Under the pieces are notes generated by a model that was not told the DNA's origin, made no database searches, and was given only the letters and a program-made list of their open reading frames with translations. Shown piece after piece: positions 26,315 through 34,990 of a stretch of DNA of 64,000 nt (the first letter of the stretch is position 1; every line of letters starts with the position of its first letter). Origin of the DNA: Anaerolineae bacterium (GTDB lineage Bacteria > Chloroflexota > Anaerolineae > Anaerolineales > Villigracilaceae); NCBI GenBank assembly GCA_003130845.1, contig QEXW01000013.1, forward strand, positions 1 through 64,000. The letters are read 5' to 3'. The translations under genes were made by a program, and so were the position numbers.

Positions 26315-27718
26315 CTACCGCAGTGTCTCGGAAAAGCCGTGTACCCATTCTTTGAACCTTTCTCCACGTTCTTCAAAATCTTTAAACTCATCGAAACTGG
26401 TGCCGCCCGGTGAAAAGAGCACCACAAAACCTGGTTGTGCCAGGCGCGAGGCGGCGAATACAGCCTCTTTGCAGGTTGCTACGCGCGTTAGGCTATAGGG
26501 GCGAGAGCCAGGAATGCGTTGACCGATGGCGGTCTGAATTTTTTCGGCGGCCTCGCCAAAAATCACCACGTGCTCCACCCGCTGGCGCACGAGTTTGCCC
26601 AATTCATCCCAGGGCAGGTCTTTATCGCGTCCACCGAGCAAAAGGATGAGGGGGGCGCTGAAGGACTGGATGGCGGCGATGGTGCGTTCGGGTGCGGTTG
26701 CAATCGAGTCGTTATACCATTGTGCGCCCCGCCAGGTGCGTACATACTCCAGTCGGTGCGGCACGCCCTGAAATCCGGTTACGCCGGCTTCCATATCTTC
26801 GGGCGCAAAACCGGCTGCATAGGCGATGGCACACGCTGCCAGCACGTTCAAACGGTTATGCTGACCACGGAGTTCAATGTGATGTTCTACCGGCAAGCGA
26901 ATGACACGTCCGCTGTTGCGCAGGTAGAATTTTTCGTTTTCAACATACGCGCCGTCCTGTCCTGGGGGCAAGGGGCTAAATCCAAAGGAGAATAGCCGCC
27001 CTTTGACTCGTTCGCGTAGGTCCCAGGCGGTTGAATTATCACGTCCTAAAATGGCACTGTCACTTGAAGATTGAAAATCGAGCAGGCGGGCTTTGGCGGC
27101 GATGTAGGCTTCCATCGTACCATGCCGGTCTAAGTGATTGGGCGTGATGTTCAAGATGGCAGCAACGTTGGGCGAAAGGGTCATCTGCTCGGCTTGGAAC
27201 GATGAAATTTCCAAAATAGCCAGGTCGGAAGGCCCCATCTCGTCCACGTAATTTAGGAGCGGGTCGCCGATATTGCCACCCACCCAGATTCTTCCATACT
27301 TCCCAGCACGGTTCGATTGTGCCATCCGTCCGACCAGGGTGGTGGTGGTGGTTTTGCCGGCCGAGCCTGTGATGCCTAGCGTGCGGCAGGGGGCAACTTG
27401 CAAGAAGATTTGGGTATCATTCGAGAGCGCAATCCCCTGCGCCAGGGCGGCTTGTACGACCGGGTTGGTCAGTGGAACCCCTCCCGAAATACAGAGCAGG
27501 TCGGGGCGTGGTTCCAACAGCGAGAGCGGATGTCCACCCGTCACCCATTCTATGCTTAGCGCCTGCAGCTGTTTCATCTCTTCCTGCAACTCTTCGGCGG
27601 GGCGACGGTCATTCAGCACGACTTGAGCCCCGTGTCGGGCCAGGTAACGCGCTAAAGCCAGTCCCTGTCGGGCTGCGCCGAGGATAACCACACGTTGGTT
27701 TCGCCAGTTGATGCTCAT
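26315..27718 (-). CDS. murD: UDP-N-acetylmuramoylalanine--D-glutamate ligase
   Basis: Mur ligase that adds D-Glu. The N-terminal MSINWRNQRVVILGAARQG gives the UDP-binding domain, GITGSAGKTTTTTLVGRM is the ATP loop, NITPNHLDRHGTMEAYIAAKARLL is the central motif, and YNDSIATAPERTIAAI plus LLLGGRDKDLPWDEL mark the C-terminal domain. 467 residues. ATG 27718 has an AAAGGA site at good spacing; the open frame extends 37 codons further into the gap before mraY and is not used. Confidence 0.96.
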   Translation of the reverse strand: MSINWRNQRVVILGAARQGLALARYLARHGAQVVLNDRRPAEELQEEMKQLQALSIEWVTGGHPLSLLEPRPDLLCISGGVPLTNPVVQAALAQGIALSNDTQIFLQVAPCRTLGITGSAGKTTTTTLVGRMAQSNRAGKYGRIWVGGNIGDPLLNYVDEMGPSDLAILEISSFQAEQMTLSPNVAAILNITPNHLDRHGTMEAYIAAKARLLDFQSSSDSAILGRDNSTAWDLRERVKGRLFSFGFSPLPPGQDGAYVENEKFYLRNSGRVIRLPVEHHIELRGQHNRLNVLAACAIAYAAGFAPEDMEAGVTGFQGVPHRLEYVRTWRGAQWYNDSIATAPERTIAAIQSFSAPLILLLGGRDKDLPWDELGKLVRQRVEHVVIFGEAAEKIQTAIGQRIPGSRPYSLTRVATCKEAVFAASRLAQPGFVVLFSPGGTSFDEFKDFEERGERFKEWVHGFSETLR

Positions 27719-27744
27719 CGTTCCTTTCCAAAAGAATGGCTCGG

Positions 27745-28737
27745 CTATACCATCGCCAAGCCGACGCCAATTAAAGCTGCCATGAGACCAATTAGCCAAA
27801 AGCGCTGCACAATTTGCGTTTCGCTCCAACCGAGTAACTCAAAATGTAAGTGGATGGGCGCCATTTTGAAAAAGCGCCGGCCTTTGGTAGCCTTGAAGTA
27901 CAAAATTTGAATGGTTACACTCAGGGCCTCGCCGACCGGAATAATTGCAATCAGTGGCAAGATAGCCCATTGCCCGGTCATCAGCGCTACAACAGCGATG
28001 GTCGCGCCTAAGGAGAGGGAGCCGGTATCGCCCATAAAGAGCTGCGCCGGATGTGCGTTAAACCACAAAAAGCCGAATAATGCGCCGACCATCGTAAATG
28101 AAAATTTGGCCAAGAAGGATTGGCCTTGCATGAGAGCAATGATGCCGTAGGCTGCGAAAATGGTCGCCGAGATGATGCCCGCCAAACCATCTAGCCCGTC
28201 GGTGAAGTTGATGGCGTTGGACATAGCGACGATAATAAAGGCTGCAATTGGCACATACCACCAATCAAACTCGATTTCGACCGGCACGCCTGGGATGAAC
28301 AAGCCGGGAACATCGAGCAAATATTTGAGCGCCCAGGCGATGACCCCAGCAAGGACCCACTGGAGCAGGAATTTGACGCGGATGGATAGACCGTCCCCTT
28401 TGCGCTTGCCGCGAATTCCTTCCCAGTCATCTATGGCGCCCAATAGGCCAAACAACACCATCGTTGCCAGTGGCACGAAGACCGAGCGACCAGAGAGTTT
28501 GAATCCAATCAGCACTGCGGCATTCAACAAAACGGTCAAGAGCAAGACGGGTGCGATAATCATCACGCCACCCATGGTGGGGGTGCCCATCTTGACCATG
28601 TGCATGCCCGGTTCTTCCACCCGAATCAGTTTGCCTATCTTAAAATGCCGCAAAACGCGCAACAGGGGCGTGCCCCAAATGACGGTCAGCATAAAGCTAA
28701 ATCCGGCGAGCGCAGCGGCTAGGGTGGTATCTTTCAT
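27745..28737 (-). CDS. mraY: Phospho-MurNAc-pentapeptide transferase
   Basis: Polytopic enzyme that loads UDP-MurNAc-pentapeptide onto undecaprenyl phosphate (lipid I). MGTPTMGGVMI, DDWEGIRGKRKGDGLS and NAINFTDGLDGLA hold the conserved basic and magnesium-binding aspartate residues, and MAPIHLHFELLGWSETQIVQRFW matches the HHHFE-type loop (here HLHFE). 330 residues with about ten helices. Its ATG overlaps the murF stop by one base (TAATG). Confidence 0.96.
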   Translation of the reverse strand: MKDTTLAAALAGFSFMLTVIWGTPLLRVLRHFKIGKLIRVEEPGMHMVKMGTPTMGGVMIIAPVLLLTVLLNAAVLIGFKLSGRSVFVPLATMVLFGLLGAIDDWEGIRGKRKGDGLSIRVKFLLQWVLAGVIAWALKYLLDVPGLFIPGVPVEIEFDWWYVPIAAFIIVAMSNAINFTDGLDGLAGIISATIFAAYGIIALMQGQSFLAKFSFTMVGALFGFLWFNAHPAQLFMGDTGSLSLGATIAVVALMTGQWAILPLIAIIPVGEALSVTIQILYFKATKGRRFFKMAPIHLHFELLGWSETQIVQRFWLIGLMAALIGVGLAMV

Positions 28738-30155
28738 TAGAAAGCCTCCAGCGCGGCCACAATGCGGTCCATCCGCAGGCCGTGAGAACCCTTAATGAGG
28801 ACAGCGTCATCCGGGGTTAAATTTTGCAAAAGCCATGCAATAACGGCTTGGATGTCTTCATACTCATGCACAGCAGATTTCTTCATGCCGGCTTTGCGGG
28901 CCGATTCTGCAATCATGTGGGCGCGAAGCCCTAATGTTACCAGAACATCGGCGACTTGCGCGGCGCGCATGCCAACCTTCTGATGGCCTTCCCGTTCGTA
29001 TTGACCCAGTTCCAACATATCACCCAGCACAGCGACCTTGCGACCGGTCATTTCATCGAGTAAGTTCAGTGCGGCCAAGGTTGATTCTGGTGCGGCGTTG
29101 TAGGTGTCGTCAATAATTAGCGCTCCATTGCGCGCGCGCACCGCAGAAAGGCGCAATTGTGCCTGGCTTTCTTGCAAGCCGCGAATGATTTCATCCCAGG
29201 TTAGGTTTTCGACCAGGCCAACAGCGGCAGCGCGCAGGGCAGTTTCAACAGAGTGGCGACCAATCATCGGCACGCGCAGGTAGATGGATTCTTTCTTGTA
29301 ATGTAATCGAAAGCGAATGCCCTCTAACCCCATGCCCTGCACATCATCAGCCCAAAGGTGCGCTTCTGGGCTCAGGCCATAGTAGAAGACACGCGCTTTG
29401 GTGCGTTCTTTCATTGGGCGCACATACGGGTCATCGTAATTCAGAATGGCAATTCCTTCGGGTGCGGGCGGCAGGGCCTCCACCAGTTCTCCTTTGCCTT
29501 GGGCAATGATTTCCTGCGAGCCGGCGCGTTCAGCGTGCACCGTGCCGATGTTGGTAATGACACCGACGTGGGGTAGGGCAATCTCGCAGAGTTGGGCGAT
29601 TTCTCCTAAGACATAGAAGCCCATTTCTAAAACAGCCACTTGATGGCCAGGCGTGAGACGCAAAACGTTGAGCGGCAGCCCAATCTCGTTGTTGAGATTA
29701 GCCAAGCTTTTGAGTGTTTTGTAGCGCTGACTCAACACCTGGGCAATGGCTTCTTTGGTGGTGGATTTGCCCACACTGCCGGTGATGCCAATCACGCGCA
29801 GGTTGAGTCTGCGCCGCCAATAGGAAGCCAGTTGTTGCAGGGCGGTGAGCGTATTCGGTACCAAAAGGCATAACGGCGGTTGAAGTGTCGAAAAATCTAC
29901 CGATGGCAGGCCATTGCGCAGGTCAAGTATCTGGTAACTCCCGTCAATTGGGTGTTCGATGAGCGCCGCAAGCGCGCCCTGCTTGAAGGCTTGTTGGACG
30001 AAGTTGTGACCATCTACCCGCTCTCCCTGAAAGGCTACGAACAATCCCCCGGGAATGACTTGACGCGAATCAATCGCGGCCTCGGTCAGGAAGATGTCCT
30101 TCATCGCCGGGCGGGTGTGCGTTAGTGCCTCGAATACATCTACAAGCGTCAGCAT
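28737..30155 (-). CDS. murF: UDP-MurNAc-tripeptide--D-alanyl-D-alanine ligase
   Basis: Adds D-Ala-D-Ala to complete the stem pentapeptide. The N-terminal domain has IDSRQVIPGGLFVAFQGERVDGHNF; GITGSVGKSTTKEAIAQVL is the ATP loop; NLNNEIGLPLNVL and the C-terminal IDDTYNAAPESTLAALN are diagnostic. 472 residues. It sits directly after ftsI, where most bacteria carry murE between the two. Confidence 0.96.
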   Translation of the reverse strand: MLTLVDVFEALTHTRPAMKDIFLTEAAIDSRQVIPGGLFVAFQGERVDGHNFVQQAFKQGALAALIEHPIDGSYQILDLRNGLPSVDFSTLQPPLCLLVPNTLTALQQLASYWRRRLNLRVIGITGSVGKSTTKEAIAQVLSQRYKTLKSLANLNNEIGLPLNVLRLTPGHQVAVLEMGFYVLGEIAQLCEIALPHVGVITNIGTVHAERAGSQEIIAQGKGELVEALPPAPEGIAILNYDDPYVRPMKERTKARVFYYGLSPEAHLWADDVQGMGLEGIRFRLHYKKESIYLRVPMIGRHSVETALRAAAVGLVENLTWDEIIRGLQESQAQLRLSAVRARNGALIIDDTYNAAPESTLAALNLLDEMTGRKVAVLGDMLELGQYEREGHQKVGMRAAQVADVLVTLGLRAHMIAESARKAGMKKSAVHEYEDIQAVIAWLLQNLTPDDAVLIKGSHGLRMDRIVAALEAF

Positions 30156-30161
30156 AGCCTC

Positions 30162-31913
30162 TCACTGTCCAGCCAGTTGACGGCGTACATTATCCGGCGG
30201 AATGCCCATTAGAACAACGAGCTTTTCGACGACATCGTGAAAGACGGGCGCGGCTACATACGCTGCCCAGTCGGCAGAATCGGGTTTTTCAAACCAGACA
30301 TAGACCATGAAGCGCGGGTCATCTACCGGGCCCCAGCCAATGAATGAAGCGTTGATTTCATCGGGAACGTAGAAGCCATCGGGGCCGGGAATTTGCGCCG
30401 TTCCGGTTTTTCCAGCAATCCGGTATCCTTCCACAACCGAGGCCATTTTGCCCTGCTCCATCGAGGTCGCCAAAATTTCGCTGACCAAGCGCGCGGTTTG
30501 CGGTGAGATAGGTGTGCCGAGCGTCTGGACGGGGGTGGTATATTGATGTCCATTGCTGACCATGCCATATAAGACGTGTGGGTACACCATGCGGCCTTCG
30601 TTCGCCAGTGCTGAAGCGGCGGCCATCATCTGAATGGGCGTCATAGCAACGCCTTGTCCAAACGAATTGGTGCCTAAATCTACGCGATACCAATCGGTAT
30701 CGCCAGGCACTTTGAGACGTCCCCGCGCTTCGTTGGCGAGGTCAATGCCGGTCGGATGCCCAACACCAAAGCGGCGCATGTAAGTATAGAACAAGTCAGG
30801 CCCCATCTGGTCGGCCAAGTGCGTCATACAGATGTTGAGCGAATGCCGCATACAGCCCAGGAGGTCTTGCGGCCCCCAGGCGCCTCGATCCCAGTTGTAG
30901 ACATAAGCCCCGCCTATTTCGTAGAAACCGACATCTAAGTAAGAGAAATTGGGTGAGACAGCACCCGAATCGAGTGCGGCGGCTAAGGTTAGGACTTTGA
31001 ATACCGAACCAGGTTCATATTGCATAGAAACGGCACGGTTAAATTCGCTGGCGTTTTTGTAAATCTCGTTGTATTGCGAAAAGTTGTTCAAATCCATTTG
31101 GGGCGTGGAGGCCATTGCCAAAATTTCGCCGGTGCGCGGGTCCATCACAATAATTGTTCCGGCCTCTGAGCCGGTATCTTCCAGGCTTTCGCGCAATTGT
31201 TCTTCCACCATGGCCTGAATTTCCCGGTCAATCGTCAGAATCAAATCGGCTCCGCGCGGGGTAGCGGGTAATTCGGCGGCGCGGTTCGGGTCTTCCGGCA
31301 CCCACACCGTTACCGGTACACCGGCCAGTAGGTTGTTATATTTCTCCTCCACCCCAAAATAGCCGCGATTTTCGAGCGTGACGAACCCCAACACGTTGGA
31401 AGCCAGTGTCCGCTCTGGATAAGAGCGCATGAGGTGGGCTTTGAAGTGTAACCCGGCCAGGCTGGGGTCGCCTGTGTTGCGGTATTCTTCGGTCAAGCGG
31501 TTTTGTAGCTCCATCAATTCATGAGCCTTTTCCGAGCTGACGTAATCCGTAATCACCAGGTATACCAATTCGGCAGGCGGGTTGAGCAATTGGTTGTATA
31601 CTTTTTCGTAATTAAGCCCCAGCACGGTGTTGAGTGTCAGCGCGATGGTGTGTGGGTTGCGCATTTCTGCCAGGCTGACGCCGATTTCGTACACGCTTTT
31701 GTTGCCCGCCAGTAAAAAACCATCCCGGTCGAAGATACGCCCACGCTCTGGATACAGTGTGACATACTTGCCCGCATAGCGCTCGGCCTGCTTTAGGAAG
31801 GTGGCGGCCTCCGCGCTGGTTTGGATGCGCACCATTTGAAAGATAACCATGCTGGCCAGCACGGCAAACACGATAGCGAGAGAGAGCGAGCGAACCTGAA
31901 ATTGACGTTTCAT
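30162..31913 (-). CDS. ftsI: Septal penicillin-binding protein (class B transpeptidase)
   Basis: 583 residues. A single N-terminal membrane helix (about 9-28) precedes the PBP dimerisation domain (from YPERGRIFDRDG at 54) and the transpeptidase domain with Ser303 in GSVFK (SxxK), S358-L-N (SxN) and K502-T-G (KTG). Cross-links septal peptidoglycan together with FtsW. No PASTA repeats are present at the C-terminus. It lies 8 bp downstream of ftsL and 6 bp upstream of murF. Confidence 0.95.
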   Translation of the reverse strand: MKRQFQVRSLSLAIVFAVLASMVIFQMVRIQTSAEAATFLKQAERYAGKYVTLYPERGRIFDRDGFLLAGNKSVYEIGVSLAEMRNPHTIALTLNTVLGLNYEKVYNQLLNPPAELVYLVITDYVSSEKAHELMELQNRLTEEYRNTGDPSLAGLHFKAHLMRSYPERTLASNVLGFVTLENRGYFGVEEKYNNLLAGVPVTVWVPEDPNRAAELPATPRGADLILTIDREIQAMVEEQLRESLEDTGSEAGTIIVMDPRTGEILAMASTPQMDLNNFSQYNEIYKNASEFNRAVSMQYEPGSVFKVLTLAAALDSGAVSPNFSYLDVGFYEIGGAYVYNWDRGAWGPQDLLGCMRHSLNICMTHLADQMGPDLFYTYMRRFGVGHPTGIDLANEARGRLKVPGDTDWYRVDLGTNSFGQGVAMTPIQMMAAASALANEGRMVYPHVLYGMVSNGHQYTTPVQTLGTPISPQTARLVSEILATSMEQGKMASVVEGYRIAGKTGTAQIPGPDGFYVPDEINASFIGWGPVDDPRFMVYVWFEKPDSADWAAYVAAPVFHDVVEKLVVLMGIPPDNVRRQLAGQ

Positions 31914-31921
31914 ACAAAGCC

Positions 31922-32476
31922 TTAACGTACCGGCCTGGAGGCTGATTCAATCTGTCGTCCAAGCCACTCGAAGAGCGATTCGTTGTATTCAGGACGTGCA
32001 GCGAGTAGGTCGGTTTCGGCCATTGGTTGAACAAAGGTAGCCGCCTGGGGCGGGAAGTAGCCCGGCACAACGATGTATTCCACTTCGTCCCGTTCAACAG
32101 GTTGGAACCCCAGCGAACGTGCCCGCTGGGAGAGCGATTGATTGGAAAGTAAGGCGGCAATGTGCGTTTGTAAATCGGCATTATCGCGTTTATTGGCGGC
32201 GATTTCTGCCTCTAGGCTTTGAATTTCGCGCCCGGTAATGGCGGTGCGTGCCGTCACGTTAAGGTATAAACCGGCGATTAACCCAGCCATCATCACCAAT
32301 GCCAGGAACGCTGCCAGCCACTCTCGCTGAATACGCAAAGGCATTTCTTGATGATGGCGCAGCGTACCGGCTAGTTCGGCTACCGCTTGGTAGGTGTTGG
32401 TTGGCACTTCGGTCTTTTTTCGTGCGAGCCGCACCGGACGTATAGATGGGTGGAGTAACCGTTGAAGAATGGTCAT
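31922..32476 (-). CDS. ftsL: FtsL-like cell division protein
   Basis: 184 residues. A basic cytoplasmic segment (about 1-53) precedes one membrane helix (about 55-75) and a coiled coil (about 78-115, IQSLEAEIAANKRDNADLQTHI). A conserved-looking SQRARSLGFQPVERDEVEYIVVPGY stretch follows, like FtsL/FtsB C-terminal regions. The ATG at 32476 overlaps the rsmH stop by 4 bp (ATGA); an upstream extension of 50 codons inside rsmH is rejected. FtsL is poorly conserved, so the symbol rests on topology and position. Confidence 0.8.
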   Translation of the reverse strand: MTILQRLLHPSIRPVRLARKKTEVPTNTYQAVAELAGTLRHHQEMPLRIQREWLAAFLALVMMAGLIAGLYLNVTARTAITGREIQSLEAEIAANKRDNADLQTHIAALLSNQSLSQRARSLGFQPVERDEVEYIVVPGYFPPQAATFVQPMAETDLLAARPEYNESLFEWLGRQIESASRPVR

Positions 32477-33390
32477 AGCTTTTCTACGATTCGTAATTTT
32501 GCGCTGCGAGCGCGTGGGTTTTGTTGAATTTCTGCTGAACGCGCCTCGATAGGCTTGCGGTTGATTTCTCGAACACAGGCGCGGTGCCCGCAGGTGCAAA
32601 TGGGTTGACGTGGTGGGCACAGGCAATCGGTGCTTTCCCGGCGGAAGGTCTCTTTGACGATGCGGTCTTCGAGTGAGTGAAAAGAGATGACCGCTAATCT
32701 GCCGCCGGTACGAAGTAACTGAATGGCGATTGGTAACACGCTTTGCACGGCGTGAAGTTCGTCGTTTACGGCAATGCGCAGCGCCTGAAAGGTGCGTGTG
32801 GCCGGATGAATGTGTTCGCGCTTGCCGATTGTCTTGAGAATCAGGTCGGCCAGCTGCCGGGTGGTCATTAAGGGCCGGTTTTGCACGATGGCGCGGGCAA
32901 TGCGCCGGGCTTGGCGCTCCTCGCCATACTGGAAGAGAAGAGCGGCTAGTTCGTCTTCGGGCAAGGTGTTCACCAAGTCGGCGGCAGAGCGTGGCGTTTC
33001 TGGCGAGAAGCGCATATCGAGCGCCGCCTCCTGAAGGAAAGAAAAGCCACGTTCGGCGGTATCTATCTGCATCGAAGAGATGCCTAAATCCAGCACAATG
33101 CCGTCCACGCTATTCCAACCTAGGCGAGCGGCTTGTTCGGCCATTTCCACATAGGAGGCTTGTACAAAATGTACACGTGTGCCAAAGGCTTGTAGGCGGG
33201 CGCGGGCAATCTTAAGCGCTTGGGGGTCGAGGTCGAGGGCTAACACTTCACCGCTGGGGCGACTCGCTTCCAGAATGCCGGCTGTGTGCCCGCCTGCGCC
33301 GAGCGTACCGTCAATGTAACGACCGCCGGGTTGGGGCTGTAAAGCGTGTATAATCTCCTGGTAAAGTACGGGTAGGTGCGGCGCGGTCAT
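32473..33390 (-). CDS. rsmH: 16S rRNA (cytosine-1402-N4)-methyltransferase
   Basis: SAM-dependent methyltransferase (MraW). The N-terminal HLPVLYQEIIHAL and YIDGTLGAGGHTAGIL form the SAM site, DGIVLDLGISSMQIDTAERGFSF is the catalytic region, and the C-terminal LAVISFHSLEDRIVKETF is the family signature. 305 residues. ATG 33390 is preferred over a TTG at 33402. Gene order mraZ-rsmH-ftsL-ftsI is classic. Confidence 0.96.
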   Translation of the reverse strand: MTAPHLPVLYQEIIHALQPQPGGRYIDGTLGAGGHTAGILEASRPSGEVLALDLDPQALKIARARLQAFGTRVHFVQASYVEMAEQAARLGWNSVDGIVLDLGISSMQIDTAERGFSFLQEAALDMRFSPETPRSAADLVNTLPEDELAALLFQYGEERQARRIARAIVQNRPLMTTRQLADLILKTIGKREHIHPATRTFQALRIAVNDELHAVQSVLPIAIQLLRTGGRLAVISFHSLEDRIVKETFRRESTDCLCPPRQPICTCGHRACVREINRKPIEARSAEIQQNPRARSAKLRIVEKL

Positions 33391-33414
33391 GGTGGCGCGC
33401 AAGTCTCGCTTGCG

Positions 33415-33849
33415 TTAGGCTCCCAGGTCTAAAGTCTGGAAGCGTGCTGCATTGGCTTCGGCGTCTTGCAGTGTTTGCATTTGCGTTTGCCATTCGGCAG
33501 GTGTGAAGATTTCAAAATATTCGCCTTGTCCGACGACGATGGCATCGCTCTCTAAGCCGAGGAATTGCCGCAGGTTTTGTGGCACGAGGATGCGTCCGGC
33601 CTTATCTACTTCTACTTGGTACGCCGATGAGAGAATGAGACGGCGCAGCAAACGTGCGGCTGGGTCGGTGATGCTCATGGCCTGAATGCGTGCATAGACC
33701 TGTTGGAAGTAAGCGGACGTCATGACCATCAGGTTGCGGTCGAAGCCTTGAGAGATGAAAGCGCCCTCGGCCAATGCCTCACGGAACGCCGCCGGAATGG
33801 TCAGGCGTCCTTTGTCGTCAAGCGTGTGCCGGTACTGGCCCAAGAACAT
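33415..33849 (-). CDS. mraZ: Transcriptional regulator MraZ
   Basis: 144 residues with two SpoVT/AbrB-like swapped-hairpin domains. The N-terminal MFLGQYRHTLDDKGRLTIPAAFRE is near-consensus, and the second half repeats the motif as YQVEVDKAGRILVPQNLRQFLG. MraZ rings bind direct repeats upstream of their own operon. The start at 33849 is set by the family N-terminus; an ATG at 33861 abuts the AAAGGAG site. It is the first gene of the cluster, and its likely operator lies 53-77 bp upstream of its start codon. Confidence 0.96.
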   Translation of the reverse strand: MFLGQYRHTLDDKGRLTIPAAFREALAEGAFISQGFDRNLMVMTSAYFQQVYARIQAMSITDPAARLLRRLILSSAYQVEVDKAGRILVPQNLRQFLGLESDAIVVGQGEYFEIFTPAEWQTQMQTLQDAEANAARFQTLDLGA

Positions 33850-33873
33850 ACGTTCTATCATCTCCTTTAATGC

Positions 33874-33906
33874 GTGGAACGCCGGACATCCGGCCCGGCG
33901 CTCCAC
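33874..33906 (-). promoter_or_regulatory. Leader hairpin between MraZ boxes and mraZ
   Basis: GTGGAGCGCCGG and CCGGCGTTCCAC (minus strand) pair over 12 bp with one G-U wobble and a 9-nt loop; the loop side can form an alternative GCCGGA/TCCGGC stem. It includes the third MraZ box and ends 25 bp before the mraZ ATG. It may shape mRNA stability or act as an attenuator, but there is no T-run. Confidence 0.5.
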
Positions 33907-33936
33907 TTCGTCCCACTTTCTCCCACTTGCACCCTA
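33902..33936 (-). promoter_or_regulatory. MraZ operator: tandem boxes at 10-bp period
   Basis: On the minus strand GTGGG at 33926-33922, GTGGG at 33916-33912 and GTGGA at 33906-33902 are separated by exactly 5 bp. A degenerate TAGGG at 33936-33932 keeps the same phase. This is the arrangement known for MraZ autoregulation (TGGGN repeats with 5-bp spacers). The boxes begin just downstream of the -10 element. Confidence 0.85.
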
Positions 33937-33965
33937 ATTTTACATCCAATTGGGGTGTATTTCAA
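33937..33965 (-). promoter_or_regulatory. Promoter of the dcw cluster
   Basis: TTGAAA (33965-33960), a 17-bp spacer and TAAAAT (33942-33937) on the minus strand give a near-consensus housekeeping promoter. Transcription would start about 80 bp before the mraZ ATG, across the MraZ boxes, so bound MraZ would block it. Confidence 0.8.
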
Positions 33966-34021
33966 GCGCGAATAGTACTGATTTCCCACTCTAGCATGTG
34001 TTTGTAAGGTTTTGGCAGCCT

Positions 34022-34900
34022 ATGAATATCCTATTGCTTGATTCCCCACATTGGAAAGACTATGAATTGCTCGATACCGGTGCAGGTTGGAAGTTGGAGC
34101 GCTTTGGCCCGTATCGGCTTGTTCGGCCTGAAGCACAGGCCATGTGGAAGCGTGGCCGGCCTGAGGAAACTTGGCGTGATGTGCATGCCGTGTTTCGCCC
34201 AACTGGTGAGGAGAGTGGCGGACACTGGGAACTGAAGCATAAATTACCGGAGAAATGGACGCTGGAGTACAACGGCTTGCGGTTTTCGGTTACCCCTACC
34301 CCTGGCCGGCACTTGGGCGTCTTTCCTGAAACGGCGGCGCACTGGGATTGGTATATGGAACAAATCCGTGCTGCCAGACGACCGATTAAGGTTTTGAATT
34401 TGTTTGGCTACACCGGTATTGCCACTTTGGCGGCGGCCAAGGCCGGAGCAGCCGTGACACATGTGGATGCAAGCAAAAAGTCGGTCATCTGGGCACGTGA
34501 GAACCAGGATCTTTCTGGTCTCACCCAACGCCCCATCCGTTGGATTGTGGATGACGCCCTCAAGTTTGTGCAACGCGAAGCGCGGCGGGGTGTCAAATAC
34601 GATGCAATCATTTTAGACCCACCGAAATTTGGTCGTGGACCGAAAGGTGAAGTATGGGAGGTGTACGAATCGTTGCCCCATTTGCTCCAGGCTTGTTATG
34701 CCGTCTTAAGCCAACATCCCCTCTTTTTCTCGCTGACGATGTATGCGGTACGCGCCTCGGCCATTCATCTGCACCAAACGCTGGATGACATGCTGAAATC
34801 CTTTGGTGGCGTGACCCAAGCAGGGGAACTAGTTACCCGTGAACAGTCGCAGGGCAGGCTGCTTTCACATGCTGTCTATGCACGCTGGAGCCATTTGTGA
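34022..34900 (+). CDS. Class I SAM-dependent RNA methyltransferase (RlmI-like family)
   Basis: 292 residues. The N-terminal 110 residues look like the beta-rich domain of COG1092-type methyltransferases (YELLDTGAGWKLERFGPYRLVRPEAQAMW). The Rossmann core has motif I NLFGYTGIATLAAAKAGA, VTHVDASKKSVIWARENQ for the ribose-binding acid, and LDPPKFGRGPKGEVW as motif IV. Relatives methylate cytosine or guanine in 23S rRNA; no PUA domain is seen here and the exact target is unknown. ATG 34022 fits the family N-terminus better than an ATG at 33998. It is divergent from mraZ. Confidence 0.85.
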   Translation: MNILLLDSPHWKDYELLDTGAGWKLERFGPYRLVRPEAQAMWKRGRPEETWRDVHAVFRPTGEESGGHWELKHKLPEKWTLEYNGLRFSVTPTPGRHLGVFPETAAHWDWYMEQIRAARRPIKVLNLFGYTGIATLAAAKAGAAVTHVDASKKSVIWARENQDLSGLTQRPIRWIVDDALKFVQREARRGVKYDAIILDPPKFGRGPKGEVWEVYESLPHLLQACYAVLSQHPLFFSLTMYAVRASAIHLHQTLDDMLKSFGGVTQAGELVTREQSQGRLLSHAVYARWSHL

Positions 34901-34990
34901 GGCTATCGTTAGGCTTGTGCTGTTTGTTATTTTCAACTAGCAAGAGTACGTCAAGTGTGACTCATCATTCATTCTTCTAGAGAGGTCAAA

